DNA of 64,000 bases from Actinomadura livida. GTDB lineage: Bacteria > Actinomycetota > Actinomycetes > Streptosporangiales > Streptosporangiaceae. The stretch lies in NCBI RefSeq assembly GCF_014648675.1, contig NZ_BMRO01000011.1, positions 262,239-326,238 of the forward strand, given 5' to 3'. A program made the position numbers and the translations under genes. The first letter of the stretch is position 1, and the number at the start of each line of letters is the position of its first letter. A model generated the notes under the pieces. It did not search any database and was not told where the DNA came from. It was given only the letters and a program-made list of their open reading frames with translations. This document shows, piece after piece, positions 51,502 through 58,825 of the stretch.

Positions 51502-51693
51502 CTACTCCTCCAGGGTGAGCGCGGCCTTTGGACACGACCGGACCGCGTGCCGGACGCGGTCCTGCTCCTCCGCCGGGACGTCGGGCTTGAGGATCAGCAG
51601 CTCGTCCTCGTCGTTGAGGTCGAAGACCTCGGGGGCGAGCCCGACGCACACGGCGTTCGCCTCGCACACCAGAGGATCGACTCGTACTCGCAT
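51502..51693 (-). CDS. 3Fe-4S ferredoxin (P450 redox partner type)
   Basis: 63 residues from ATG 51693 with GGAGAAGG upstream. Cys10, Cys16 and Cys54 (DPLVCEANAVCVGLAPEVF and RSCPKAALTLEE) ligate one [3Fe-4S] cluster; the position of the missing fourth ligand is Asn13. Such acidic single-cluster ferredoxins feed electrons to actinobacterial P450s. A KstR-type box lies 78 nt upstream, the same type as before the P450 pair at 58405, which supports a partnership. Confidence 0.88.
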   Translation of the reverse strand: MRVRVDPLVCEANAVCVGLAPEVFDLNDEDELLILKPDVPAEEQDRVRHAVRSCPKAALTLEE

Positions 51694-51733
51694 GGCCTTC
51701 TCCGTTTCCAACGCGGGCGTTCACGCCAACGTA

Positions 51734-51748
51734 CCGAACGTCGTTCGG
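51734..51748. promoter_or_regulatory. Palindrome CCGAACGTCGTTCGG
   Basis: 7-bp perfect arms around one base, between the ferredoxin start and the KstR-type box. It is a probable TetR-class operator; the regulator is unknown. Confidence 0.45.
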
Positions 51749-51770
51749 GTTGCCGCGCCCACCCCGAAAG

Positions 51771-51784
51771 TAGAACACGTTCCA
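51771..51784. promoter_or_regulatory. KstR-type box upstream of the ferredoxin gene
   Basis: TAGAACACGTTCCA matches TnnAACnnGTTnnA, the operator of the cholesterol-catabolism repressor KstR. It shares TAGAACACGTT with the box at 58482. It lies in the divergent gap with the methyltransferase gene at 51853. Confidence 0.6.
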
Positions 51785-51852
51785 GTCTGCGGGAGCAAGG
51801 TCCCGTCTCATTGTGGACGATCTCGGGATAAGGTGCGCGGACGGAGGAATCG

Positions 51853-52560
51853 ATGACTCATGGCAAGGCGTCCGCCGACCCGGAAACGACCGGTGGGACG
51901 ACCCCGGCGATGCCCGCGGAACTGCTGCGGGCCGCGCGCAACGCGAAGGGCTTCATGCCGGACGCCGAGGGCCTCGCGCTGTACGAGACCGCCCTCGACT
52001 ACGGGAGGCGGCTGGCCGCCACGGGCCCGCTGCTGGAGGTGGGCACCTACTGCGGCAAGTCCGCCGTCTACCTGGGGGCCGCGGCCAAGGCGGCAGGCAC
52101 GATCGTGGTCACCGTGGACCACCACCACGGCTCGGAGGAGAACCAGGCGGGCTGGGAGCACCACGACCCGTCCCTCGTAGACCCGAGCACAGGGCGGATG
52201 GACACGCTCCCCACGTTCCGGAAGACGATCGCGTCCGCGGGCCTTGAGGACGAGGTCGTCGCCGTCGTAGGCCAGTCCCGCACGGTGTCGGCCCTCTGGC
52301 AGACCCCCCTGGCGATGCTGTTCATCGACGGCGGCCACGCCGAGGAGCACGCGCAAGCCGACTACGAAGGCTGGGCGCCGCACGTCGCCGTCGGCGGAGC
52401 CCTCGCGATCCACGACGTCTTCCCCGACCCCGAGGACGGCGGCCAGGCCCCGTACCACCTCTACCTGCGGGCTCTGGAGAGCGGAGCATTCGAGGAACGC
52501 CGCACCGAAGGCTCCCTACGCATCCTGGAACGCGTCAACGGCACAGACCCACTGCGTTGA
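51853..52560 (+). CDS. Class I SAM-dependent methyltransferase (Methyltransf_24)
   Basis: 235 residues from ATG 51853 with GGAGGA upstream. SAM motif I is PLLEVGTYCGKSAVYLGAAA, followed by VVTVDHHHGSEENQAGW and LFIDGGHAEEHAQADYEGWA, as in the O-methyltransferase-like family 24. The substrate is unknown. It is divergent from the ferredoxin gene, convergent with the barrel-fold gene, and ends inside a strong terminator. Confidence 0.8.
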   Translation: MTHGKASADPETTGGTTPAMPAELLRAARNAKGFMPDAEGLALYETALDYGRRLAATGPLLEVGTYCGKSAVYLGAAAKAAGTIVVTVDHHHGSEENQAGWEHHDPSLVDPSTGRMDTLPTFRKTIASAGLEDEVVAVVGQSRTVSALWQTPLAMLFIDGGHAEEHAQADYEGWAPHVAVGGALAIHDVFPDPEDGGQAPYHLYLRALESGAFEERRTEGSLRILERVNGTDPLR

Positions 52561-52616
52561 CTTGCGGCGTGTCGCTGTTATCCGGCGCGCCAAAACAACG
52601 ACACGCCGCAGGTCAA
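52557..52616. terminator. Strong bidirectional terminator
   Basis: TTGACTTGCGGCGTGTCG (52557-52574, overlapping the methyltransferase stop) pairs with CGACACGCCGCAGGTCAA (52599-52616) with one mismatch. A further TGTT/AACA pairing and an inner palindrome GGCGCGCC extend it. Confidence 0.85.
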
Positions 52617-52626
52617 CGAAACGCGG

Positions 52627-53754
52627 TCAGAGGTTCGTGCGCACCGGGTTGGCCACCGAGACCAGGGCGCAACCGCACGCCAGCGGGTCGGACGCCTCGG
52701 ACGGGCCCAGCGGGCGTCCCGCGACCTCCTTGAACAGCCGGGCGCCCGGAGAGGCGTCCGCCAGCGCGTCCGCCGCGAGGATCACCGCGGCGGCCGTGTA
52801 GGTGGAGCGGTCCCCGGGGAAGTGCCGGCGGTTCTCGAACTGCCAGCCCGTCCAGTACGAGCCGTCCTCGTGCCGCAGGTGCTGGATCGTCGCGAACAGC
52901 TCCAGCGCCCGGTCGCGGTCGCCCGCCGCGTCCAGCGCCAGCACCAGCTCGCACGTCTCCGCCGCCGTCACCCACGGCTGGTCGGACACGCACCGGCAGC
53001 CGAGGCCCGGCACCACGAACGTGTCCCAGCCCTCGTCGAACCGGCGCGCCGCGTCCTCGCCGCGGACGGGCCCGCCCAGCACCGGGTAGTACCAGTCCAT
53101 CGACCAGCGGCTCTTGTCGGCGAACGCCTCCGGGTGCGCCGCCACGACGTGCCCGAGCTGGTCGGCGGCCAGCTCCCACTCCGGCTGGTGCTCGCCGAGG
53201 TGCTCGGCCAGCGCGACCGCGCAGCGCAGCGACTGGTGGATCGACGAGCAGCCGGTCAGCAGCGCGTGGTCGGACGCCTCGCCGCTCTCGTGCCGCAGCC
53301 AGATGATCTCCCCGCGCCGGGTCTGCAGGCCGAGCGTGAACTCGACCGCCCGCCGGACCGCGGGCCACATCCGGTGCGCGAACTCCTCGTCCCCGGTCAT
53401 CAGCAGCTCGTGCCACACGCCCACCGCGAGGTAGGCGGCGTGGTTGGACTCGCCGCCCGGCTCGGTGACCTCGCCCAGCACCCACTTGGCGGGCCACGAC
53501 CCGTCCGGCCGCTGGACGTCGCGCAGCCACTCGTACGCCCGCCTGGCCTCCGCGCCGAGCCCGGCGACGCTCAGCGCCATCGCGGCCTCGACGTGGTTCC
53601 AGGCGTCCACGTGGCCGGGGACGCCGTTCGTCGGCGAGAACCACGGGATCGCGCCGGACTTCTCCTGCTGCGCGGCGATGCTGCGGGCGGTCGCGAGGAC
53701 GTCGTCCGCGGACAGCACCCCGGCCACCGAGGGCGGGCCCGTCTCAGACCGCAT
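52627..53754 (-). CDS. (alpha/alpha)6-barrel protein, prenyltransferase/glycoside-hydrolase-like
   Basis: 375 residues from ATG 53754, overlapping the upstream methyltransferase gene by 11 nt. Repeated helix-pair units with Trp/Gly turns: GAIPWFSPTNGVPGHVDAWN, DVQRPDGSWPAKWVLGEV, SRWSMDWYYPVLGGPV, HEDGSYWTGWQFENRRHFPG and RSTYTAAAVILAADALA. The fold is that of six-hairpin glycosidases and prenyl-cyclases; annotators often call it prenyltransferase. No DXDD motif is seen. It probably acts on a glycosylated or isoprenoid product with its operon partners. Confidence 0.65.
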   Translation of the reverse strand: MRSETGPPSVAGVLSADDVLATARSIAAQQEKSGAIPWFSPTNGVPGHVDAWNHVEAAMALSVAGLGAEARRAYEWLRDVQRPDGSWPAKWVLGEVTEPGGESNHAAYLAVGVWHELLMTGDEEFAHRMWPAVRRAVEFTLGLQTRRGEIIWLRHESGEASDHALLTGCSSIHQSLRCAVALAEHLGEHQPEWELAADQLGHVVAAHPEAFADKSRWSMDWYYPVLGGPVRGEDAARRFDEGWDTFVVPGLGCRCVSDQPWVTAAETCELVLALDAAGDRDRALELFATIQHLRHEDGSYWTGWQFENRRHFPGDRSTYTAAAVILAADALADASPGARLFKEVAGRPLGPSEASDPLACGCALVSVANPVRTNL

Positions 53755-54496
53755 CCGCGGTCTCCTTGGCCGGGGCCGCGGGCGTGCCGGGCGCCGCGGG
53801 CTTGCCCAGGTAGACGACCACGCTCTTGCCGATCAGCGGGTTCAGCGCGCGCTCGGCCAGCCGGGTCGCGAGCGGCCGCTTCATGATGTCCCACACCAGG
53901 ATCTGGTGGTACCCCTTGGCGAGGGGGTTGCCGTCGTTGTTCACCCCCACCGCGCACTTGATCCACCAGTACGGCGCGTGCAGCCCGTGCGCGTGGTGGT
54001 GGCCGCCGACCTTGAAGCCGACCGACTTCAGCTTGGCCTCCAGCTCGGCGCGGGTGTAGATCCGCACGTGCCCGCCGGGCGCGGTGTGGTAGTCCTCCGA
54101 CAGCGCCCAGCAGACCCGCTCGGGCAGCCAGCTCGGCACGGTCACGGCGAGCTTCCCGCCGGGCCGCAGGACGCGCAGCAGCTCCCGCATCGCGCGCATG
54201 TCGTCGGGGATGTGCTCCAGCACCTCCGACGCGATGATCGCGTCGAAGTGGTCGTCGGGGAACGGCAGGTCGAGCGCGTCACCCTGCACGGTCTCTGCGG
54301 TCGCGTCCTCGGGCACCTCGCCGTCGAGGCGCATGGCCCCGAACATCTTCTCGACACCGGACAGCTCCTCGGCGTCCTGGTCGAAGGCCACGACGTGCGC
54401 ACCCCGGCGGTACAGCTCGAAGGCGTGCCGTCCGGCGCCGCATCCCATGTCGAGGACGCGCTCTCCGGGGGTGACGCGGAACCGCTGGAAATCCAC
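53744..54496 (-). CDS. Class I SAM-dependent methyltransferase (Methyltransf_11)
   Basis: 250 residues from GTG 54496. SAM motif I is RVLDMGCGAGRHAFELYRRG, then VVAFDQDAEEL, GDALDLPFPDDHFDAIIASE and VLRPGGKLAVTVPSW. The C-terminal extension has a His-rich loop (VGGHHHAHGLHAPYWWIK) and ends in an Ala/Pro tail. It is co-transcribed with the glycosyltransferase and barrel genes, so it probably modifies the same product. Confidence 0.8.
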   Translation of the reverse strand: MDFQRFRVTPGERVLDMGCGAGRHAFELYRRGAHVVAFDQDAEELSGVEKMFGAMRLDGEVPEDATAETVQGDALDLPFPDDHFDAIIASEVLEHIPDDMRAMRELLRVLRPGGKLAVTVPSWLPERVCWALSEDYHTAPGGHVRIYTRAELEAKLKSVGFKVGGHHHAHGLHAPYWWIKCAVGVNNDGNPLAKGYHQILVWDIMKRPLATRLAERALNPLIGKSVVVYLGKPAAPGTPAAPAKETADAV

Positions 54497-54549
54497 GGTC
54501 AGCAGGGTCGTGCTCCTTTCGTACAGGGAAACGCCCGGAGGGACGTCCC

Positions 54550-55854
54550 TCAGCCCTTGCCCTTGCCCGCGGCGAGCCGCAGGTAGTTCTGCTGGGTGAT
54601 GGCGGCTCGGTAGTGCTCGACCGTGGCCTTCGCAACGGCCGGCCAGGCGAAGCGCTCCTGGACGCGGGCCAGTCCCGCCTCGCCGACGCGGGCGCGCTCC
54701 GCCGCGGAGTCGTGCAGCCGGTGCAGGGTCGCGGCCAGCTCCTCCACGTCCCCGGGCTCGACGAGGACGCCGCCGTCGCCGACCACCTCGGGCAGCGCGC
54801 CGGCGCGGCTGGCGACCAGCGGCGTGCCGGACGCCATGTGCTCCACGGCCGGCAGCGAGAAGCCCTCGTAGCGGGACGGCACGACGGCGATCTCCGCGGA
54901 CGCGAGCAGCTCGCCCAGCTCGTCGTCGCTGATCCCGCTGACGAACCGGACGCGGTCGCCGAGGGCGAGGTCCCGCACGAGCTTGTCGGTCGGGCCGTCC
55001 TTCTTCGGCTTGGAGACGACGATGACGTGCACGTCGCGCTCGGTGGCGAGCTTGGCGACGGCGCGCAGCAGCACGTCCACGCCCTTGATCGGGGCGTCCG
55101 CGCTGGCCATCGCGACGATGCGGCCGGGGACGCGCTCGCCGCGCGGGTGGAAGATCCGGGTGTCGACGCCGAGGGGCAGGATGTCGATGTCGCGCGGGTC
55201 GACCCCGAAGTCCTTGACGATGTCGACCTTGGACGACTCGGAGACCGTCAGCACCGGGCCGATCCGCCGCGACACCTGCGCCTGCATGGACACGAACCCG
55301 TACCAGCGGCGCTTGCCGAGCTTCTGCTTGATGCCGCGCGCGGCCTCCAGCTCGATCCGCCGGTCGACGCTGATCGGGTGGTGGATGCTCGTGACCAGCG
55401 GCAGCCCCAGCCGGGCGATGCCGAGGTTGCCGAGGCCGAGGACCTGGTTGTCGTGCACGATGTCGAAGTCGCGGCGGCGCCGGCTCAGCAGCCGCAGCGC
55501 GCGGAGGCTGAAGGTCAGCGGCTCGGGGAAGCCGCCGGTCTTCATGTGCGCGAACTCCAGGACGTCCACCCAGTCGCGGAACTCGCCGAGGGCCGGGATG
55601 CGGAACGGGTCCTCGTCCCGGTACAGGTCCAGGCTGGGGACCTTGGTGAGGATGATCTCCTCCCGGTCCAGCTCCGGATAAGGCTGGCCGGACAGGACCT
55701 CGACCCGGTGCCCGAGGTCGGCCAGTTCCCGGCTCAGATGCCGGAGGTAGACGCCTTGCCCGCCGCAGTGCGGCTTGCTCCGGTACGAGAGCAGGGCGAT
55801 CCGCAACGAACCGTCCGGGCCGGAAGCACCGCCCGGCTCGCCTGCCTCACCCAC
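54550..55854 (-). CDS. Glycosyltransferase family 4
   Basis: 434 residues from GTG 55854. GT-B fold: the N-terminal domain has RIALLSYRSKPHCGGQGVYL and FDIVHDNQVLGLGNLGIARL. The C-terminal nucleotide-sugar domain has IVAMASADAPIKGVDVLLRA and the motif VPSRYEGFSLPAVEHMASGT-PLVASRAGALPEVVGD (E-x7-E). It transfers a sugar from a nucleotide donor with retention. It lies 46 nt after the second P450, so it may glycosylate the P450 product. Confidence 0.82.
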   Translation of the reverse strand: MGEAGEPGGASGPDGSLRIALLSYRSKPHCGGQGVYLRHLSRELADLGHRVEVLSGQPYPELDREEIILTKVPSLDLYRDEDPFRIPALGEFRDWVDVLEFAHMKTGGFPEPLTFSLRALRLLSRRRRDFDIVHDNQVLGLGNLGIARLGLPLVTSIHHPISVDRRIELEAARGIKQKLGKRRWYGFVSMQAQVSRRIGPVLTVSESSKVDIVKDFGVDPRDIDILPLGVDTRIFHPRGERVPGRIVAMASADAPIKGVDVLLRAVAKLATERDVHVIVVSKPKKDGPTDKLVRDLALGDRVRFVSGISDDELGELLASAEIAVVPSRYEGFSLPAVEHMASGTPLVASRAGALPEVVGDGGVLVEPGDVEELAATLHRLHDSAAERARVGEAGLARVQERFAWPAVAKATVEHYRAAITQQNYLRLAAGKGKG

Positions 55855-55900
55855 GCCATCCCCTGCCCACGCACCACTCCCGTCAGTCGGTTCCCGCCAC

Positions 55901-57133
55901 TCAGGGGGACGCCGGCCGCACGCGTACCGGCATCTCCTTGATGCCGTTGATGAAACTAGACCTTAGCCTCCGAACGTTACCGTTGAGTTCAATATTGGGC
56001 ACGGCGTCCAAAAGTGTTTCGAAGAGCACACTGAGCTCGAGTCGGGCAAGGTGCGAGCCCAGGCAGAAATGCGGCCCGCCGCCGCCGAAGCCCAGGTGCG
56101 GGTTGGGGTCGCGGCCGACGTCGAACGCGTCCGGGCCGGCGAACACCGCCGCGTCGCGGTTCGCGGACGAGTAGAACACCACGACCTTGTCGCCCTCGGC
56201 GATTTTGCGGCCGCGCAGTTCGGTGTCCCGGGCGGCCGTCCGCTTGAAAAGGTTGACGGGGGTGACCCAGCGGACGATCTCGTCCGCCGCCGTCCGGACG
56301 AGGGAGCGGTCGGCCCGCAGCCGCTCCCACTGCTCCGGATGCTCCAGCAGCGCCAGCATCCCGCCGCTCGCCGCGTTGCGGGTCGTCTCGTTGCCCGCGA
56401 CCGACAGCAGCATCACGAACAGCTCGAACTCGTCGCCGCTCAGCACCTGCCCGTCGGCGTCCGGCTGCAGCAGCTTGGTGACGATGTCCTCGCGGGGGTT
56501 CTCCCGCCGGTCGGCGGCCAGGACGTTCGCGTACGCGTACAGCTCGGTCGCGGCGGCCTGGCCCTCCTCCGGCGTCCGCTGGAAGTCCGGGTCGTCCCCG
56601 CCGATCAGCGTGTTCGACCAGTGGAAGATCTTCTCCCGGTCCTCCGGCGGGGCGCCGAGCAGCTCGCAGATCACGTACAGCGGGAGCGGGGCCGCCAGGT
56701 CCCGGACGAAGTCCGCCTCCGCGCCCCGTTCGAGGGTCTCGGCGACCAGGCCCCGGCAGATCTCCCTGACGTGCTCCTCCAGCACCGCGATGGCGCGCGG
56801 GGTGAAGCCCCGGTTGACGATGCTCCGCTTCCGCGAGTGCTCGGGCGGGTCCTGGTTGAGCATCATCATCCGCTGCAGGTGGAGGGCCTCCTCCTCCGGC
56901 TCCTCGAACAGCGCCAGCCGCCGCCACGAGGAGAACAGCTCGGGGTGCCGCGACACGTGCACCACGTCCTCGTGCCGCGTCACCGCCCAGAACGGCGGGT
57001 AGCCCCGGTCCGGGTCGCCGTGGTGGCGGTGCACCGGGTCGTGCTCGCGCAGCCAGGCGAGCTGCCCGTACGGGACGCCTCCGTGCTCGTACGGAGCGGG
57101 GTCGACCAGTTCGATGTCGGGGGTGACGCTCAC
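55901..57133 (-). CDS. Cytochrome P450, CYP124/125/142-related (second of pair)
   Basis: 410 residues from GTG 57133 (GAGGAGG 6 nt upstream), 15 nt after the first P450. I-helix VAGNETTRNAASGGM, the ExxR-type EIVRWVTPVNLFKR, and the heme loop FGGGGPHFCLGSHLARLEL with Cys357. The C-terminal RSSFINGIKEMPVRV is the mark of the steroid side-chain and lipid hydroxylase clan. It is soluble and needs a ferredoxin; a candidate is at 51502. Confidence 0.9.
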   Translation of the reverse strand: MSVTPDIELVDPAPYEHGGVPYGQLAWLREHDPVHRHHGDPDRGYPPFWAVTRHEDVVHVSRHPELFSSWRRLALFEEPEEEALHLQRMMMLNQDPPEHSRKRSIVNRGFTPRAIAVLEEHVREICRGLVAETLERGAEADFVRDLAAPLPLYVICELLGAPPEDREKIFHWSNTLIGGDDPDFQRTPEEGQAAATELYAYANVLAADRRENPREDIVTKLLQPDADGQVLSGDEFELFVMLLSVAGNETTRNAASGGMLALLEHPEQWERLRADRSLVRTAADEIVRWVTPVNLFKRTAARDTELRGRKIAEGDKVVVFYSSANRDAAVFAGPDAFDVGRDPNPHLGFGGGGPHFCLGSHLARLELSVLFETLLDAVPNIELNGNVRRLRSSFINGIKEMPVRVRPASP

Positions 57134-57148
57134 GGGAACCTCCTCGGG

Positions 57149-58405
57149 TCAGGACGGGGTGAAGCGCACCGGCAGCTCCTTCAGCCCGTTGACGAAGTTC
57201 GACCGCAGCCGGCGGGGTTCGCCGGCCGGCCGGATATCGGGCATCCGGTCCAGGATCGTCTCGAAGATGATCTTCAGGTTCATCCTGGCCAGATGGGTGC
57301 CCAGGCAGAAGTGCGGCCCGCCGCCCCCGAACCCGATGTGCGGGTTGGGGTCGCGGCCCACGTCGAACTTGAACGGGTCGTCGAACACCCGCTCGTCCCG
57401 GTTGGCGGACCCGTAGAACAGCACGACCTTGTCGCCCGCCCTGATCTGCTTGCCGCCCAGCTCGACGTCGGTGAGGGCGGTCCGGCGGAACTGGTTGATC
57501 GGGCTCACCCAGCGGACGATCTCCTCCACCGCCGTGGGCAGCAGGCTCCGGTCCGCCTTGAGCCGCTCCCACTGGTCGGGGAACTCGAAGAACGCCTGCA
57601 TGCCGCCCGCCGTCGCCGTCCGCGTCGTCTCGTTCCCGGCGATGGACAGCATGATCACGAAGAGCTGGAACTCCTCGTCGGTGATGCGGGAGCCGTCCGC
57701 GTCCGGCGTGAGGAGCTTGGTCACGATGTCGTCGCGCGGCGTCGAGGCCCGGCTGCTCGCCAGTTCCCCGGCCCAGCCGGCGAACTCGGCCGCGCACAGC
57801 TGCGACTCCGTCCGGTCCCCGATGTAGTCGGGGTCGTTGAACGCCACCAGCTTGTTGGACCAGTGGAAGATCTTCTTCCGGTCCTCCAGCGGCGCGCCGA
57901 GCAGCTCGCAGATCGTGTAGAGCGGCAGCGGCGCGGCGAAGTACTCCACGAAGTCACACTCGCCCAAAGGCGCCGCCTCGTCTATGAGCCGGTGGCAGAT
58001 TTCCCGGATGTGGTCCTGCAGCCGGCCGATCATGCGCGGGGTGAACCCCTTGTTCACCATGGCCCGCAGCCGGGTGTGGTCCGGCGGGTCCTGGAACAGC
58101 ATCATCTGCCCGTACAGGGCGATGTCGTCGTCGGTGAACTCCTCGAACATCGACGTCCGCTCGCGGGACGAGAACGGATCGGCCCGGCGCGACACCTGCA
58201 CGACGTCCTCGTGCCGCGTCACCGCCCAGAACCCCGGCACGCCCTCGTTCGGGTCCTGGTGCCAGTGGACGGGGTCGTTGTCGCGCAGCCACGCGAACTG
58301 CTGGTGCGGTATCCCCCCGCGCTCGTAGACACCGGGGTCGATGATGTCGATCTCGGGTGCGCGGAACGGCCGGGTGGCGGAGGCGATGGACGTCTCAAGT
58401 GCCAT
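57149..58405 (-). CDS. Cytochrome P450, CYP124/125/142-related (first of pair)
   Basis: 418 residues from ATG 58405 with AGGG 9 nt upstream. I-helix IAGNETTRTATAGGM, EIVRWVSPINQFRR, and the heme loop FGGGGPHFCLGTHLARMNL with Cys367; the C-terminal end is RSNFVNGLKELPVRF. It is similar to the next P450 along its whole length, so the pair arose by tandem duplication. A perfect KstR-type box and an 18-bp palindrome lie 77-110 nt upstream. Confidence 0.9.
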   Translation of the reverse strand: MALETSIASATRPFRAPEIDIIDPGVYERGGIPHQQFAWLRDNDPVHWHQDPNEGVPGFWAVTRHEDVVQVSRRADPFSSRERTSMFEEFTDDDIALYGQMMLFQDPPDHTRLRAMVNKGFTPRMIGRLQDHIREICHRLIDEAAPLGECDFVEYFAAPLPLYTICELLGAPLEDRKKIFHWSNKLVAFNDPDYIGDRTESQLCAAEFAGWAGELASSRASTPRDDIVTKLLTPDADGSRITDEEFQLFVIMLSIAGNETTRTATAGGMQAFFEFPDQWERLKADRSLLPTAVEEIVRWVSPINQFRRTALTDVELGGKQIRAGDKVVLFYGSANRDERVFDDPFKFDVGRDPNPHIGFGGGGPHFCLGTHLARMNLKIIFETILDRMPDIRPAGEPRRLRSNFVNGLKELPVRFTPS

Positions 58406-58481
58406 GCGGAAGACCCTTCGTCCGGGGCGGGAACTCGAGGCCACGAGACCCTGAAACTGAGCGCTTGCTTGGCCACAGATC

Positions 58482-58495
58482 TAGAACACGTTCTA
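58482..58495. promoter_or_regulatory. KstR-type box upstream of the P450 operon
   Basis: TAGAACACGTTCTA is a perfect palindrome and an exact TnnAACnnGTTnnA match. It suggests control by a KstR-like TetR repressor released by sterol-derived CoA esters. The gap 58406-58825 (420 nt) also holds the palindrome at 58498 and the ABC-F leader. Confidence 0.7.
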
Positions 58496-58497
58496 AC

Positions 58498-58515
58498 ATG
58501 AGACTCCAGTCTCAT
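58498..58515. promoter_or_regulatory. Perfect palindrome ATGAGACT-CC-AGTCTCAT
   Basis: 8-bp arms with a 2-nt centre, 2 nt from the KstR-type box and in the P450 promoter region. It is probably the operator of a second TetR-class regulator. Confidence 0.55.
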
Positions 58516-58635
58516 CAACCCCCGATCCCACCCAGCGACCACCCCTCCGCCCCTCCTCATAGGGGGGCGCGGAAAGAGGCGGCCGGCCGGATGGGCGTGA
58601 CCGATCCCACTTCTCCAGGGACATGCGCCGGTTGG

Positions 58636-58641
58636 TACGGT
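58636..58641 (+). promoter_or_regulatory. -10 element of the ABC-F leader transcript
   Basis: TACGGT matches TANNNT and ends 6 nt before the leader peptide GTG at 58648, the spacing expected for a leaderless start. Confidence 0.5.
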
Positions 58642-58647
58642 GGGCGC

Positions 58648-58671
58648 GTGCCACGGCTGTTCTTTCTCTGA
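58648..58671 (+). CDS. Seven-codon leader peptide MPRLFFL
   Basis: GTG 58648 to TGA 58671, probably leaderless. It precedes the ABC-F gene by 154 nt. A stable hairpin begins 9 nt after its stop. Short Leu/Phe-rich leaders of this kind let a drug-stalled ribosome change the folding of the RNA and switch on resistance genes. That role is inferred from layout. Confidence 0.5.
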   Translation: MPRLFFL

Positions 58672-58680
58672 TCGACTCCG

Positions 58681-58720
58681 GACGGCCCGCCCCTCGCGCA
58701 GCGCGAGCCAGCGGGCGGTC
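58681..58720 (+). promoter_or_regulatory. Attenuator-like hairpin before the ABC-F gene
   Basis: GAC/GTC, GCCCGC/GCGGGC and CTCGCG-CAG-CGCGAG stack into one long interrupted stem. It sits directly after the leader peptide. Further GC-rich segments downstream (GCCCGCC at about 58731, GAGGGCG at about 58744) could form an alternative pairing. Confidence 0.5.
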
Positions 58721-58825
58721 TGACGTTGTCGCCCGCCCCATCTGAGGGCGAGTCAGTCGAGGGCACCCCTCCATCTCCGCGGTCTTTCCCGCTCGCGTGA
58801 GGGCGTGCCTCCGTCCGGAGGAAGA

